Source: Melanocharis versteri
Taxonomy: Eukaryota; Chordata; Aves; Passeriformes; Melanocharitidae
Direction of reading: 5' to 3'
DNA length: 64,000 bases
NCBI GenBank assembly: GCA_013397845.1
Contig: VZTG01006037.1
Coordinates: 1,702,435 to 1,766,434, forward strand
The notes beneath the pieces were generated by a model. The model saw only the letters and a list, made by a program, of their open reading frames with translations. It did not search any database and was not told where the DNA came from. This document shows positions 35,910-48,519 of the stretch, piece after piece. The translations under genes and the position numbers were made by a program. Within the stretch, counting starts at the first letter, position 1. Each line of letters starts with the position of its first letter.

Positions 35910-35963
35910 AGCATTTTAGAAACCAGAACCTGCCTAAGCATTTTAGAAACCAGAACCTGCCTA
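35910..35963 (+). repeat. 27-bp tandem duplication
   Basis: The unit starting AGCATTTTAGAAACC and ending AGAACCTGCCTA occurs twice in immediate tandem (35910-35936 and 35937-35963) with no mismatch. Since 27 is a multiple of three, open frames through it remain open. It looks like a recent slippage or unequal-exchange event. Confidence 0.97.
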
Positions 35964-37038
35964 AGAAGGAGAAGGGTTCCAATGTGCCACCCCAGAACTA
36001 GTCCCCCAGCTGGTAGATGTAAGACACATTGATGTATTTTTCCACGTCTGTGTTCTTTAAAACACAGATCTAGGGCCAGGATACACTGGGGGTGGGAGAC
36101 CGTGCAGCCAAACAGCCTCACTTATTTCTAGGGAGAGAGCAGTGTGCCTAGAGGTATTAATCTGTGAGTGGGAGGGAAGGCGAAAGCTGGGAAACCCAGG
36201 CCTGTATCTCTATCCATGTTTCCACATATGCATATATAAAAATATGTATACACACACGGGGAAAACAAAACAAAACAGAACAGTCCATTGCACACGGTCC
36301 TCCCCCGGGGAGAGGGCGAGAGAGCAAACAAGCGGCAGATGTGAACCGTGTCACCGCGCCAAGCGCCACGGGAAGATCAAGTGACAACGGTGACAATGTG
36401 GGGTGAGAAGCCACCAGAGCAGGAATTGGCAGGAGACTCCCGAGGCAGAAGAAGACCACAAGGCAGAGAGGTCCTGGAGGTGCAGGCACACAGGCCGCTC
36501 TCCTCCCTTGGCATCACCCCAAGGTGAGAAAGTGCCTGGTGCCAAGGTGGACGCCGAGCGACGGACCTGAGCCCCTCCACGGAAGAGGAGATGGGACAGA
36601 AGGAGGGCTGCAGGGTGACTTTTTCACAGAGAGCTGCAGCAAAGCCAGAGCTGACCTGCAGCCTTAAACTTTGTGCCAATCCCAATGCCAAGAAGCGTGA
36701 GCTTCTGCACTGCCCACAAAGAGCAGAAATGAGAGAAAAAGAGACATCTTCCAGCCAGTTTAATCAAAGATAATGAAGAGATCTGTTTCTCAGTTAGATA
36801 TATCTATTCCTATTCTCCAAAAGAGCATAAAGGGCCTTGGAGAAGAAACAGGAACATGAGCCCTCTGTCCCTGGCTTACCCTTTAGTGGTCTGTGTTTCC
36901 TCGTCCATCCTGGGGCAGTGGTGCTGAATGCTGATAAGGCCAGACTTGGACCAGCCTCAGTCAGACAGTTGGTGCAATTTGACTTTAGATAATACTTAAT
37001 GATTTGTTTTTAACATCGGGTTGGGGTGAGTTGGGGTA

Positions 37039-37069
37039 TTTGTTGTTGTTGTTGATTTTGTTGTTATTG
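37039..37069 (+). repeat. (TTG)n microsatellite
   Basis: TTG or TGT units, about nine in all, are interrupted by GATTTTG and lie just after two copies of GTTGGGGT. Confidence 0.9.
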
Positions 37070-39561
37070 CCTCTCCCCCTCCTTCTTTTCCAACCAATTA
37101 GGTTCAATTTGTTTTGGCAGAGGACATGATTAGTGGGGCTGGGCTCCAGATGGTTGGGCGCTCAGCCGCTCACCATAAATAACGCTGGATGAGCAGTGCT
37201 CCTGCATGCAAAGCTGGGACCCGAGAGGCTCAGGTCGCCAGATCAGAGCATCCCATGCCTGCCTTGGTGGGACCATACCTGAGCCCTTTGGAAAAGGCAC
37301 CGACTGACTTTTCCTTAGATATCTCCAGGTACAGGTTTGTTTCCACTCCCAGGCAGTCACTGGCAGGGCACCACTCACCCAGCTGCTCCCTCCTCTCTGA
37401 ATTAACTCTCCCTCACCGGATCAGCCCAGAGCTGCAGCTGAGCCTTAGCCAACAAGGAGGACATGTCTCTCCCATTTCCCCTTGCAGCACCTTTTGGTGT
37501 GTCGGAAGATCATCTGATCTTGCTCCTGGTATGGATCCACAAGTGAAGGGGAGCGTTCTGTGGGGCTGATGAGCCCAGCCAAACAGCAGTGTGGAGTGGG
37601 ACTGAGCTGCTATGTGTACCACAGGAACAGTCACAGTCAGGCCCTTGGACATCCCCCAGAATTCTAATGGGGCTCTTTGGGAAGGGGACAGTAGTGTATT
37701 GCGTAGAGACAACCTTGGTAAGGCAGCAGATTCAGCAAAGAAACATGGAGAATTTGTCAAAATTTTTTCAAAATCTGACACTTTTCAGTGTTTTTTGAAC
37801 AAATAATGTTTCCATCAATGCCCAACTCCATCTTGTTGTGAAACCTTAACAATTACCTCTTGTAACACACTGTAAGATCTTCAGTAAGAGAATAAATTAA
37901 AGCCCACAGTTTATTGTTATTGTTCTGTCAGTATTTAAGAAATACTCAGTGAATTGCAAACTGAATAGCTATTCAATATTTTACATTATCTTAGGCAAGC
38001 AAGCATTTGCTGAGAATGTCTTATGCTTTAGGACAAAGCTGGTTGTTGACTTAGTAAGTAACAAATAGAAGGTTCCATTCTGTACAGTAAGTTTACCATG
38101 GATATAATGTGACTATTGTATTAAAGTTAAGGGGCAGACAGTACAGCAAGGAGGGAGTAGCTATGAAGTGTGAAAATGTCTTTGAACTTAGCATTTCAAG
38201 CCTTTGAACTGAGCTCTTTTCCTCCCACCTCTCAGTGCCACAAGCTGCCCTGTTCTTCCCTGGTGCATGTCAGGTTGCCCAGGGAGTCTCAGTCACTCAC
38301 AGGAGCACAGCAGAGCAGACACACCTGAAACTGGCACCTGCATACTGGGAAATAAACCCCAGTTCAGTTCTCGTCCATAGTCCAGCTCTGCAAGCTCACA
38401 CCTCTGTGTTGCAGGGTTCGCAGGGGCAAAACCCAGATCCCTGTTCCTCACTGAGCACTGTCCCCAAAAGACTCACGAAATGTGCATGCCTTGACCATTG
38501 AGCAATCTCGTGCTCTGCTCTCTGGACTGTTTGCATCGTAAATCCTCACGCCCAAGCTCCGCTCAGGTCTGGAAGATCTCTGCAGTTCTTTCAGAGCTTC
38601 AATCTTTTGGGGGCTGTAATGTTAGCCAAGCTCTTGCTCCTGGAGAGACAGATATGTTGGAGAATGTTATGGCTCTGTCTGCAGGTAGACAACCCATGAC
38701 CAGCCCTTTGTAAGCTGTAGATGCCTCTCACGTGGCTCAGCTGCAATTTTGGGCTGCAGCTAAGCTCATGACAGCCTCGTGCAGAGGAAGCCTGGTGCAC
38801 AGACAGCTGTTCCTGGGCATATCTTCGCTCATAACAAGGGAGTTCACTATTTCATCTCTGATCTCCCTGGGTAGTTTTTTTATTGACTGGTACCAATGTC
38901 AGAAGAGATTCATCTTGGGGAACACTGGACAAAGCTGCCTTGCACATGATCCAGGATGTGCTTGCTCCATGCACAAGGCAACTGTTTAGCAGCGTTGCAC
39001 AGGTGTGGAGTGTTTGTACAAGAGAATGGAGCTGGTCTCATTGCCTCATGCAGAAGGCTGGAGCTGCAGTGAAGTGCTGGTTCAAGTGCTGTAAATGCCA
39101 ATACAACCAGTCATATATGGCCCATCTTGCCTGGAGCACAGGTGTAGCTGTGCCACTGCAGTGATGTCTCACAGGGAACAAAGAAAATATTGTCTTCCAG
39201 TCACTGTGTTGTCTCCCGTTGGAGATTTTCTGGAGGGATGCTGTAGAAACAAACTTTAGGTCAAACAGAAGCACCGAGACCCCTGGGAGTCAGTTGTAAA
39301 TCCCATGGCTATGATAGGTGTCACATGCAAAGAAGTGGAACAGATGTTCATAACTGATAAGGCTTGTTCTGGTCTAGCTTAAAACCTTGAAAATTGGAGA
39401 TGTGGCAAGGCCTCTGCATATAACACTGACCAGAAGCCACAGTTCACAGAGCTGTCCTCAAACAGGTTTACATACAGCTGCCTTTATCTCTGGACCCGTT
39501 GCAAATCCATGTGTACAGTCACATGTATTTTGCAAAATGCCTGAGAGAACCATGACAGAAT

Positions 39562-39735
39562 CTAAAGGAGTTAGAGATGGAAGTGATCTATCAGATCCAT
39601 TTGCAATCTCTCATGAGCCAGGCAGAATTTTTCCCTGGGCTATATTCATTGCTTTGCCTCGTCTTGTTTTCAATCACTCAAGCAAAGAGACTAGAACAGC
39701 CAGGCAAAGTTATGTCATATTGCTGCAGCAGTGGC
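39562..39735 (-). mobile_element. Ancient CR1/L3-like LINE, 3'-end relic
   Basis: Blocks in order are AGGAGTTAGAGATGGAAGTG, ATCTATCAGATCCATTTGC, GAGCCAGGCAGAATTTTTCC, CTGGGCTATATTCATTGCTT, TGCCTCGTCTTGTTTTCAAT and CACTCAAGCAAAGAGACTAG. They match, in reverse complement, the old amniote CR1/L3 3' end (GTTAGAGATGGAAGGGACCT, TCAGGTCATCTAGTCCATCC, CCAATGCAGGATTGTTCCCT, ACAGTATATTC, TGCTTTGTCCAGTCTTGTTT, AAATGACTCAAGCAATGGGG). The element therefore lies on the minus strand. It is diverged and frame-broken. The match is from memory of the consensus. Confidence 0.65.
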
Positions 39736-42700
39736 ACTGGGGAATCTCGTATCTCTGATCAGAACTGAGTCCCACAGTTGTACAATGTATACTTATCAAG
39801 CATGTTTGATGTGGTTAAAAAAAAACCTATGCAGAAATGCATTTAATTTCTGTAAGTATTCGTCTTCCAAGAATTTTTAAGACCTTGCAATAACCATAGC
39901 CAAAGCCATCATTCAACAAATTGAAATCACACTTGTATTAATGTGGTTGCTATATTCATATTCAATTTAACCCTCATGACTTTATCTTGTAATCCAGTAA
40001 AGTGTGCAGGTCAACAGAAGTTGTTATCAGAGAGCTGAGCGAGCATTTCTTTTCCATCATCTCCTTCACCACTTCCTTGACTTAAAACACTTCATCCAGA
40101 GATCCCTCACTTAGGCAGAGCACAATTCCTATCATATCCCTCCTGGTCTCCACTGAGAATCTCTTTCACATATTTCACATAATTCAGTGCTGTTTTCTAA
40201 GGTCTTCTTATGAGTCTGCCCTTTTGTGGCGGTGACTGCTTTCAGAAGGGTGATGTTCCACCTCAAGCAGACAAAGAGAAACAAACTACTCAGAAAAAAA
40301 TGTGATTGTTGAAGTACTTTTTTATCATCAAGGGTCCTGGTTTTCTTCCCTTGAAAGCACAAAAGAGGAAGGTCCCCTCCCAGCAGCCCAAAGAGGTTGC
40401 AGCAGAGGCAAGTTGCAATGTGCATGCCATGCTCTTGTAGCTGGGCTCACACAAGGTATAAGGAATCAGTTCTTACAGCCAGAGATGGGTCTCTGAGAAT
40501 AAACACCCAGTGTATTTGCTAGCTCAGTTGCATCTAATCAACAGACATGATTTTTTTGTTAAAGTAACCCAGGAGGTTTCTGGGGTCAACAGAGCTAAAC
40601 AAAACAACCAGCAAAAACACTGTGGTCTAGGAAAGGGCAAGATTTTTTCAAAGCTCAGCTCCCCTTGGTGGCATGGCTCCTGTACAGAGGGATGAAAGTG
40701 TTTAAGTCATCAGAAAGAGCGGGCAGTGACCTGCAGTAAAATACATGGCCTGGTGAGATACGTCTCATCTTGCTAATGACCTCCAGAGCTGGGTCAGCAG
40801 ATGCCACTGTGGGGGACACCATCATCTGTGAGGCAGCAGACACAGCTCTGCTGTCTTGGCATGCCTCCATCCTCACTGCAGCCCTGGGCACGCCAGCTCC
40901 ATGGAGGCCCGGTGAGGGCAATTCAAAATTTTTGAAATAACGCCTAGCAGTGGGGATTCTTCACAAACTTTTCAAGAGAACAGTCTCACCAGAAGTCTGG
41001 TCCTTCCTATGAGCTGCAGATCCTGAAACCAACAACCTCTCTGAAACTGTTTGGCTGCAGTCACTTACCCTTTCTTACCAGAACTACATAAAGGTACCAA
41101 TGAAAACAGACTAAAATTATATGGACATCTGAAACTTGCAAAAAAAAGTCTGGGATTTTGCTCAGTCAAATACTTGAGCTAGAAATTTTGGGGCAATTGT
41201 AAATTTTAAGCCAGCAAGCTCATCTTATTTTTCTCAGGCAAAGCTGGCATTTTTCTGCCCTTAGCACATGGCTCTGCCTAATGAGAATACAGAGCAGGGC
41301 AGCCCAGAGCCAGCCTGATGCCTGGCCCAGGAACCATCTTCTGGCATGGAGAAAAATGGCTGAGGATTGATGGGTTGGGAGCATGGTGCCAGACACATCC
41401 TGCTGCTCCAGCTCATCTCAGATCTATCTGGATACCCTTCCTCCCTGCCCAGCTGGCAGATTTTGTGGACTGCAACAGAGCAAACTGGGGCACAGGGCAG
41501 AGCTTGCTCCTTTGTGCAATACAGGAGCTAATCTCATTGCTGCAGAGTGAAATTTGGTTCCATGAAGGCTTTTGAGCTTAGGCCCATGTGTCCCAAACGA
41601 AAGACTGTTTCCAAGTGGCCCAGAGCCTTCTCCAGATCTTGTAACACTGGAGTGCTGGAGGTCTGAGACCCTGACTGCCAGGTATAGCCAGGTTCATGTT
41701 CCTCAGGTCCTCCCAGGCTGGAACTTGGCATTGCTGCCGTGTGCGGAGAAGCACTCTAGGTATTTCTCCCCCATTAGCATGTCCCCACAGCACAAGTCTC
41801 ATTTCGGCACAACACGTATTGCTAAATCTACACACCTTGTAATCCTCACCCCCTCTGGAAAGAGAGAGAGCCCGATGCACAGCAGAGATATGCCGCGCAC
41901 AGCCCTCCCCACCAGCAGTCGCCATCTCGGATGGAGTGGCTGGGGTGCATCTCAGCACCAAAAGGTACCCTCTCCCCCCGAAAATAACGAACTCTTAAAC
42001 TTTGGGCCCTAGATGAGGGGGTGGGGGAGGGTTGGAAATGGCCCTGTTGCTTCACGCTGTACATTAGCAACCGAGTTCACTTCACAAACACAAGGTGCGC
42101 TGTCAGAATAGCCCGGGGCAAAGTTTGTACTTTGCTTGAATTCTAACTTTTGTTTACCAAGGTAATAAACCGGTCTTCTCTTCCAGGTGTAAATGCTATT
42201 ATGAAAAGGCATATTTGTGTTTCATCTCACCTCAGATGTACAGTATGTGCTCACATCCTACACTGTGTGTACAGCTCACATTGCTCCAGAGCCAGCAGAA
42301 GAAAACACAAGGGGTAAAAATAAATAGCCCCACTCTGTCCTCAAAAAAACAGTGTGCTCTGGAGAATCTAGGAGTTTAGTTGGATCTCTTTGCCTTCAGA
42401 CCCTGTGTGCAAACTTTGCTTTACTCTGTGAAGACTAGGCCAGACCTTTCCCGCGTCCCTGTGGTCTCCCCCATTAGTGCAGCTGGGCAGACCCGGTGCA
42501 GGGAGCTGATGGGGACGAGTTGTTCATTTCGTGCAGACAAGTTGATCTCTAAACAGTGGAGTTTAATTTCCAGCAAACTACTTGGATTGCCAGTTTGGTT
42601 CCCTCCCCCTAACGCTGCCTGCATCTCCATCATGCCATGTGCATTGAGATGTGCTGCATTTGGTGTAATCTCACCGAAACCGATGGGAGAGGAGAAGGAG

Positions 42701-43384
42701 GTGGTGGGGGGGAAAAAAGAAAGAAAAAAGCCTGGCATTGTTTTTTTCTTGCACTTCACCTCCTGTTCCTGGTGTCGTGCCCACTTGGCAAGATTTAGAG
42801 ATAGCAGATGAGCTCTGGATAAAAATGACCTAAATGTTTCCTCATCCCTTCAAACCTGTTCAGTGGCCTTCTGTCTCCACGCCACTGGTAGCCTGCCCTG
42901 GCCGTTGTGGCTGCCACCTGAATGCTACTGAAAACCAACACCACAAGACCTGCAGCTACTGAAACAATCGCAGCCCCAGTCCAGAGCGTGGATCACCCAG
43001 CACAGCCTGGCATGGCACAGCATGGCATGGTGGGCATGGGCAAGAGCACTGCCTGCCAAACCAGTGTGTCCACTCCTGGCATCACCTCGCTCCTCTCACA
43101 CTGAGCTTGTAAAATTTCATGAGATGACACCTTGAAAAGCTAAGTGTGAAATGCCAGGCTTGGATGGGGCCTTCCCAGAAGCTGCTCAGCTGCAGGTCAG
43201 CAGTTACTTCCTTCCTTGCCTGTCATAGCCCTCTACCAGCAAGTTCAAGAGGGCAATAACTACACAGTAATTTCCTTCTTTTTTTTTACACAAACTATTT
43301 ATTCTATTAAAAGCCTGTGCCCATAACTCCATCTGTATTACAGAAGAGCTGCTTCAGAGAGGCAAAGAAAGGGTCTGAAGAAGA
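39736..43384. other. Unique non-coding DNA, no gene seen
   Basis: No gene is recognised. 39780-40000 is AT-rich. 42656-42690 has a short block (TTTGGTGTAATCTCACCGAA) faintly like the arm of the old palindromic repeat family. Short CATGG-rich direct repeats lie at 43008-43040. The frame at 41572-42012 plus (146 codons) is overlapped by 41578-41961 minus (127) and is treated as chance. Confidence 0.55.
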
Positions 43385-43640
43385 CCGCAGTCCGAGCGGT
43401 GTGTGGTGCTGGGCTGCTGTGCCCAGCACGGGCGCTTTCTCTGAACGCCTTTGCTCCTGAAATCAGCAGCCTCGCGGAGGGAGCCGGGCCGCCAGTGCCG
43501 CACAGGTCTGAGCCTGCCCCGGCCCAGACGCCTTCCCCACCCCGCTGTTTACACCGAAGAGCTCGCTCCAGCACAGGCTGAAACTGAGCCCCGGCTCCGG
43601 CACCCAGGGGGGCCCAGCACACTCTGCTCCCCTCGGACAG
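43385..43640. promoter_or_regulatory. Small CpG-rich patch
   Basis: About 255 bases with clearly more CpG than the surrounding DNA (GTCCGAGCGG, CACGGGCGCT, CCTCGCGGAG, CCGGGCCGCC, CTCCGG). It is GC-rich and has open frames on both strands (43338-43622 minus, 43451-43870 plus), as expected from few stops. A CpG patch of this size can mark an alternative promoter, an enhancer or a non-coding RNA start. No transcript evidence is visible. Confidence 0.35.
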
Positions 43641-46600
43641 TGACAGGGTCTGGGCCCCTTAGGTGCTGCCCGACCCTCCACGGACCTTGCACGGTCCCTC
43701 TGGTGCCAGCACTGGACTCAAGCGATCACAAGGCAAAGAGCTGTGGTGCAGATGGAAGAATTGAGGTCCCCAGCTGCACGTGCTCATGCTCTCTTTGCTT
43801 CTGGAGTCGCAGAAGCAGGTTTGGGGTTAGGCTATTTTTGATGTTCACAAAACTCATTGAAGGGTCTTAGCAGCTTTTGCACTTTCTCTTTTATTTTTCC
43901 ACCTCCAATATTCCTTTATGCTTCCACAGCAGGGCTAGAAGGAGCATTGCTCACAGGAATGCAATCCTCCCCATCCATCAAACCCAAGCATGACCAGCAG
44001 CTCTGCTATCCCTCCCCACAAAATTCCACACAACCACATGAGCTGAGGGAGAACATCCTCAGCAGCAGTGACTTTGAGCAGCCTCCTTGCAGCAGTGGAA
44101 TGAAGAGCCCACATCTGACCCATCATAACCCAGGAGTGGGGAGCTCCTTCCTGCATAGGAGGGGAAACTGGCACAACCCAGGGAACCAGTGTGTGCCCAA
44201 CTCCTCATCAGCGACTGATTGCCAGCGAGCTACTGGTGGAGGATGGGAACACCACGGGTTTCCCCACGTGGTTAATTCCTGCCATGGTGCTTTCTTGGAT
44301 TCACCCACCCTCTTGAGCTGGGTGGGGCAGAGGAGGACACGTCTGGGTCCACCCGTGCACTCCCAAAAAAGGAGGGATGTGTCACCCCAGTTTGGGAACA
44401 GGTGTGTTCAGTGGCCAGATCAAGGTGCGTTAGGAGACCTAGAACTAGTTTGACATGGGCTATTATTTCATGGCATCTCAAGTATATTCCACATGTCCTT
44501 TAAGTGCTCCAGCAAAGTAATGGCCCAGGCCAGCCTTTCCAATCGTGTTCTTCTAACACGTCAGTTTGGTTCTTCCAGAACAGGGAGGGGGTGGCTTTTT
44601 GCCAGCGTTATGTAAGGAGCAGAGGGATTGCATAAGTTCAGTTGGTCGCAAAGGTGTAAAATAGGCTTTATTGGTAATTACTGCACCTGGAAATTTCTCC
44701 AGAGGCATCTGTGCATATTTTACAAGGAACTTGTCCTTATCTACATTTAGGGTCTTCTGGAATCCTCTTTCTTCTGGATACTTCTGTTCTCAGAAATGCT
44801 TGTGCAAAGGTGAATGTTTGCTTTCATGCAGGAAGTGATAGGAGGAGGTTGTATGTCCCTTCACTGATGCTGCATAAAGTGCTTGAGCTGCTCCACTGAC
44901 CTGTGATTTGTGCAGTCAGAGGCAGGTGCTTGTTTTAAATCAGTCCCCAGGTGCAAACCTGGGACACTTGATGGACCCATCCAGTCCTCCTAAGAGTGAC
45001 AACAAGACCATATGCCTGCAACTAAGAAGAATTTCTCTACTTGACATCTTTCTAGAGAATTAAACAGCAAGTGACACCTGTGAAAAACACAAGTTATTTG
45101 ACACAATTTCACAAGTAGGAAAGATCATTGCATTCCACGTGTCCATGTGGGATAGGACCTTTTGTCTTTTAGGAAAAGTGAAAAGTGAAATAGCATTTTT
45201 AAGTGGTCAGAATGTGACCCACTGTAACTCCAGCAACACAAAGAGAAATGGCAAGCTTCCCTTTGTTCCTCTCTCTCCTATACGTTTAGCATTAAGCGTA
45301 TGGAAAAGGCTTTACAAAACCAAGGCCTGATCAGTAGCTAATGCATTCCCAGGTTCAATAACAAGTACACTTTGTACATCAGAGGAATGGCAGACTGCCC
45401 AGAGCTTTTGGGCAGATGCTGTTTCTAAAGAAATTAAATGCATGAATAGATAATAACCAAAGAAATCCCTGCTGGAATAGAGAAAGGACAACCTCCTTCT
45501 GATAAAATCAAGTTCTTGCTCAATCATTCCCCACTTGAACATGAAGACCAAATTGAGTCAGTCATGAAGGTCCTGGAGTCTGCAAATAAATGGTTAGGCT
45601 TCTTTTCTCTTCATCATGCTGAACATTATCCTAGGTACTGGTAAAACTCAGCAAGAATGACTTCTCTCTCCCTTCCAAAAAGAGGAACATCGCAGGAAGT
45701 CAGCTGGCTCTGCTACACTGAAGAAGGAGTTTCCCAGTTCTTCCTCAACTGGTTACCTCCAATCCTCTAAGGGCAGAAGGGAAGGAGGAGAGGAAAGTGT
45801 ATTTAGCCTGTGTCCTCATCATGCAAACAGAGGATTCAGGTGAGGAAGACCTGCGGGACAGCAAGCGAGAGCAGGGCACCAGTGGTGAGAAGATGAACGT
45901 GAGATCGGCAAGGAGTGGGTGAGCTCTGACGTGGGAAGGAATGAGGTGAGGGTCAGGGTCAGAGGAATGGAGAGAGCTAACCTCAAACCAAGCCACCTGG
46001 GTATTTCAGCCCTTGATTCCAGTCATGGCGCAAGACAAATTCCTCAGCTGGCCTCCCCCACTACTGAATCTTCCCCCCTGTGCTGCTGTCTTCATTGCCT
46101 GACTACCTCTGGCTGCTCTCACTGGAAGTCCTGTGGGAGTCAGGCGAATACTTGGCCATGCTGCATCAACTCCCTGGTAGGGAGAGTTTATACATGCAGC
46201 AGGACTCAGAGACTGGGTGGGTAAAGTGCACACGGGGAAGCAAGAACCAGCACCTGAGCGTGGGGATGAAGCTGTTGATGTCAATGTTGGTGTGACCACT
46301 GTCAGCTGCTGGTTCAGGGAGCTGGCCAGAGGCACCTGTTCTGTGCCCTGGGAACCAGGCTGCTGGTACCACATGGAGGGTCTGGGGAGCTCAGAGGTGT
46401 TTGACCAAATCTTTTCTCAGAGACAAAGTCTTGCCTCTCTTCCCTCTTGTTTCCCATGGTCCATGGGGATGGTATAAACCTCACAAAATCTCTTCCAAGG
46501 CCACAGGCCTTGGATGCAAAGGACAGCAACTGCTCTGCCCAGGGTCTGGCTATGGAAAGCAAGGGACAGAGGTTGAGATACAACTCAGGAGTGGGAACCT

Positions 46601-47600
46601 GGCACACAGCTGTAGCTGAAAGAAAGGTGGAGATGCCCTGAGCAAAAGGTGGAACACCTTTGGATGTCAAACAAGGGAGACAGTTGCTCAGCAAGCCCAC
46701 AGGCTTATCCTTTGCTTCCTGGTGAGGATGTCCAGGGGACTAGCTGTAGAGTAATTGCCAAGGTAAAACCATAGTATAAGTGACAGCACAAGGCCAAGAA
46801 TATTTTGCACACAGGCTTGGTGCTCCATCCAGTGTGGTTCTTGACCATTGAGGCCACTGGGGCCACTGGGATGCTTCCAAAATGCCTTACAGGGAGAGGG
46901 AAATTCAGTGCAACCAGTCATCGAGGATAGCTGCAATATCTGGTGTTCCTGGATCTCACTCAGTCTCTGAAATACATTTATGATCTACGTGACAGGTGGT
47001 TTATTTTCAATACCTAGAGCATAGAAGGCATGTGAGATGATGTGCTGTCATCTAGAACACTTTATTCTTGTTTAGTGCCAACTATGTTACAATATCATTT
47101 TGATGTCACCATTTCCTCTCGCTGAAATAAAAAAAAAAAAAACATTGCTAGACAACATTTCCCAGCAGGGAGACTTCTGGGTTTGTTTTCCATTACACCT
47201 GCTTTTTATGAATTCATTGGCTTGTTCAGAAGAGGAGGAGAAAGAAACTAGAAGAAAAATTAATACATTCCTATATTTTTTAATCCTTTTAGTTATAAAA
47301 GATCTGAACAATCCTTTAAAAAATACCTGACTTCGAAGTGTCAACACATAGCTGATGTCATAAAGTATTCATGGGGGCTGGGATTAATGCTGACACGTTT
47401 TAAACTGATTAAATTTGAGAACCTGATGACTAGAGTTGGATTTTCATTGCTCCCCTGATACGAGCAGAAAGTTTCAGAACTTGGGAGTTTCTAAGTATCC
47501 AGCACATCTCTGTGGAGCCCAAACAAATGGCCCGGGGAAAGCAACAACAGGTGGTCCCCAACCGTGGGTACACAGTTTCTTTAGCTGCATCTCTCGAACC
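43641..47600. other. Unique non-coding DNA, no gene seen
   Basis: No gene is recognised. The frame at 43857-44453 plus (198 codons) has no domain, signal or repeat structure that I can identify. Two tandem copies of the 9-mer GGCCACTGG lie at 46852-46869. A run of 14 adenines occupies 47129-47142. Confidence 0.55.
47129..47142 (+). repeat. Poly(A) tract, 14 bases
   Basis: An uninterrupted A14 run just after TGAAAT. No retroposon body was recognised upstream. Confidence 0.95.
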
Positions 47601-48476
47601 CAGTTACTCACACACAACACTTTCATCCTGATTTGTTCCACGAATCTGCCATGCCAGGCTCTGCAAGCAGCCATCAGCTCCTTCATTCCTAGGAGTCTCC
47701 CAGGGAGCAGCTGCAGGTGCCAAAGCATTTGCCAGCTGTGGAGGAAGAAAATGGCGCCTGGCAGGGCCAGCCAAGCCATTGCCAGCTCCCAGCTCTGTGG
47801 CTGTAGGAGACACACACATTTCTGAACACCCTCTCTGGCTCTTTGTGCTGGATTTGCTACAGCACTTCACATGGGGCTGAATGCAGGCTCCTACCTTCGA
47901 AGCATCATGACACAGATGTGGTAAACCAGAGCCTCCAACACCTTTGAGAGATGCTGCTGCACACAGAGAAAGTCTGAGTCCTCTTAGAGGAAGTTTTTCC
48001 ATGCAGAATATTGTCCCTGCTGGAGCCTGACAACCCAGCACCAGCTCCAGGCCTCTCTCAGGAGACTTGTCCTCGGGAAGAGTTTTGCTCCCAGAAGAGA
48101 GAGCTCTGCAGAGGATTACTCTGCACAGTAACCTGTCATGAGGGTTTGTAAATGAGCTCTGCAAGGACCCAGCTCTCCTGGGCAACACCTCAGAGTGCAT
48201 GGGCTGAAAAAGGCCTGAACTCTGCAGGGAGCCCTGGGGAGACAGGTCAGGGGTTAAGTGTTCGACTGCTGAGCAGCTCCAGCCCCAAAACTCACAGGTG
48301 AGAGGAAGGGATGGAGCAAGGGAGCCTGGGCCCATCTTGGGTCATCTTGCTCAGGACCTTCCTCACTCCGTCAAGTTGCTCCAGCACAACCTGGCAAGAC
48401 AAGACTCAAACTTCCCAAGGCAACAGGTGTTGAGCTGGACTCCACATGGCAATGACATGACAGAAACTCCCCCCTC

Positions 48477-48519
48477 TCTTCCTCCTCCTCCTCCTCCTTC
48501 TTCTCTTCCTCTTCTCCAG
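48477..48519 (+). repeat. (TCC)n polypyrimidine tract
   Basis: About seven TCC units are followed by mixed CTTCT sequence and end in CAG at 48517-48519. The tract plus CAG looks like a 3' splice site, but no following exon with coding character is visible. The antisense reading gives poly-Arg/Glu chance frames. Confidence 0.9.

Larger units (their letters stand above)
35116..39561. other. Non-coding DNA, no gene seen
   Basis: No coding exon is recognised. Open frames (35488-35898 plus, 136 codons; 37189-37569 plus, 126; 37413-37781 minus, 122) have antisense partners and no domains. The stretch contains a 27-bp tandem duplication (35910-35963), a TTG microsatellite (37039-37069) and an AT-rich area at 37795-38115 with few open frames. 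Confidence 0.6.

Noticed and set aside
43226..43252. GCCCTCTACCAGC as a CTCF site
   Set aside because: It matches only part of the CTCF core, and such partial matches occur by chance in a window of this size.
43857..44453. 198-codon plus-strand frame
   Set aside because: Composition is unremarkable, no motifs are recognised, and no splice-bounded exon structure can be argued.
47604..48335. 243-codon minus-strand frame
   Set aside because: No recognisable family, signal or repeat architecture. It overlaps a plus-strand frame and lies in moderately GC-rich DNA, where such lengths occur by chance.
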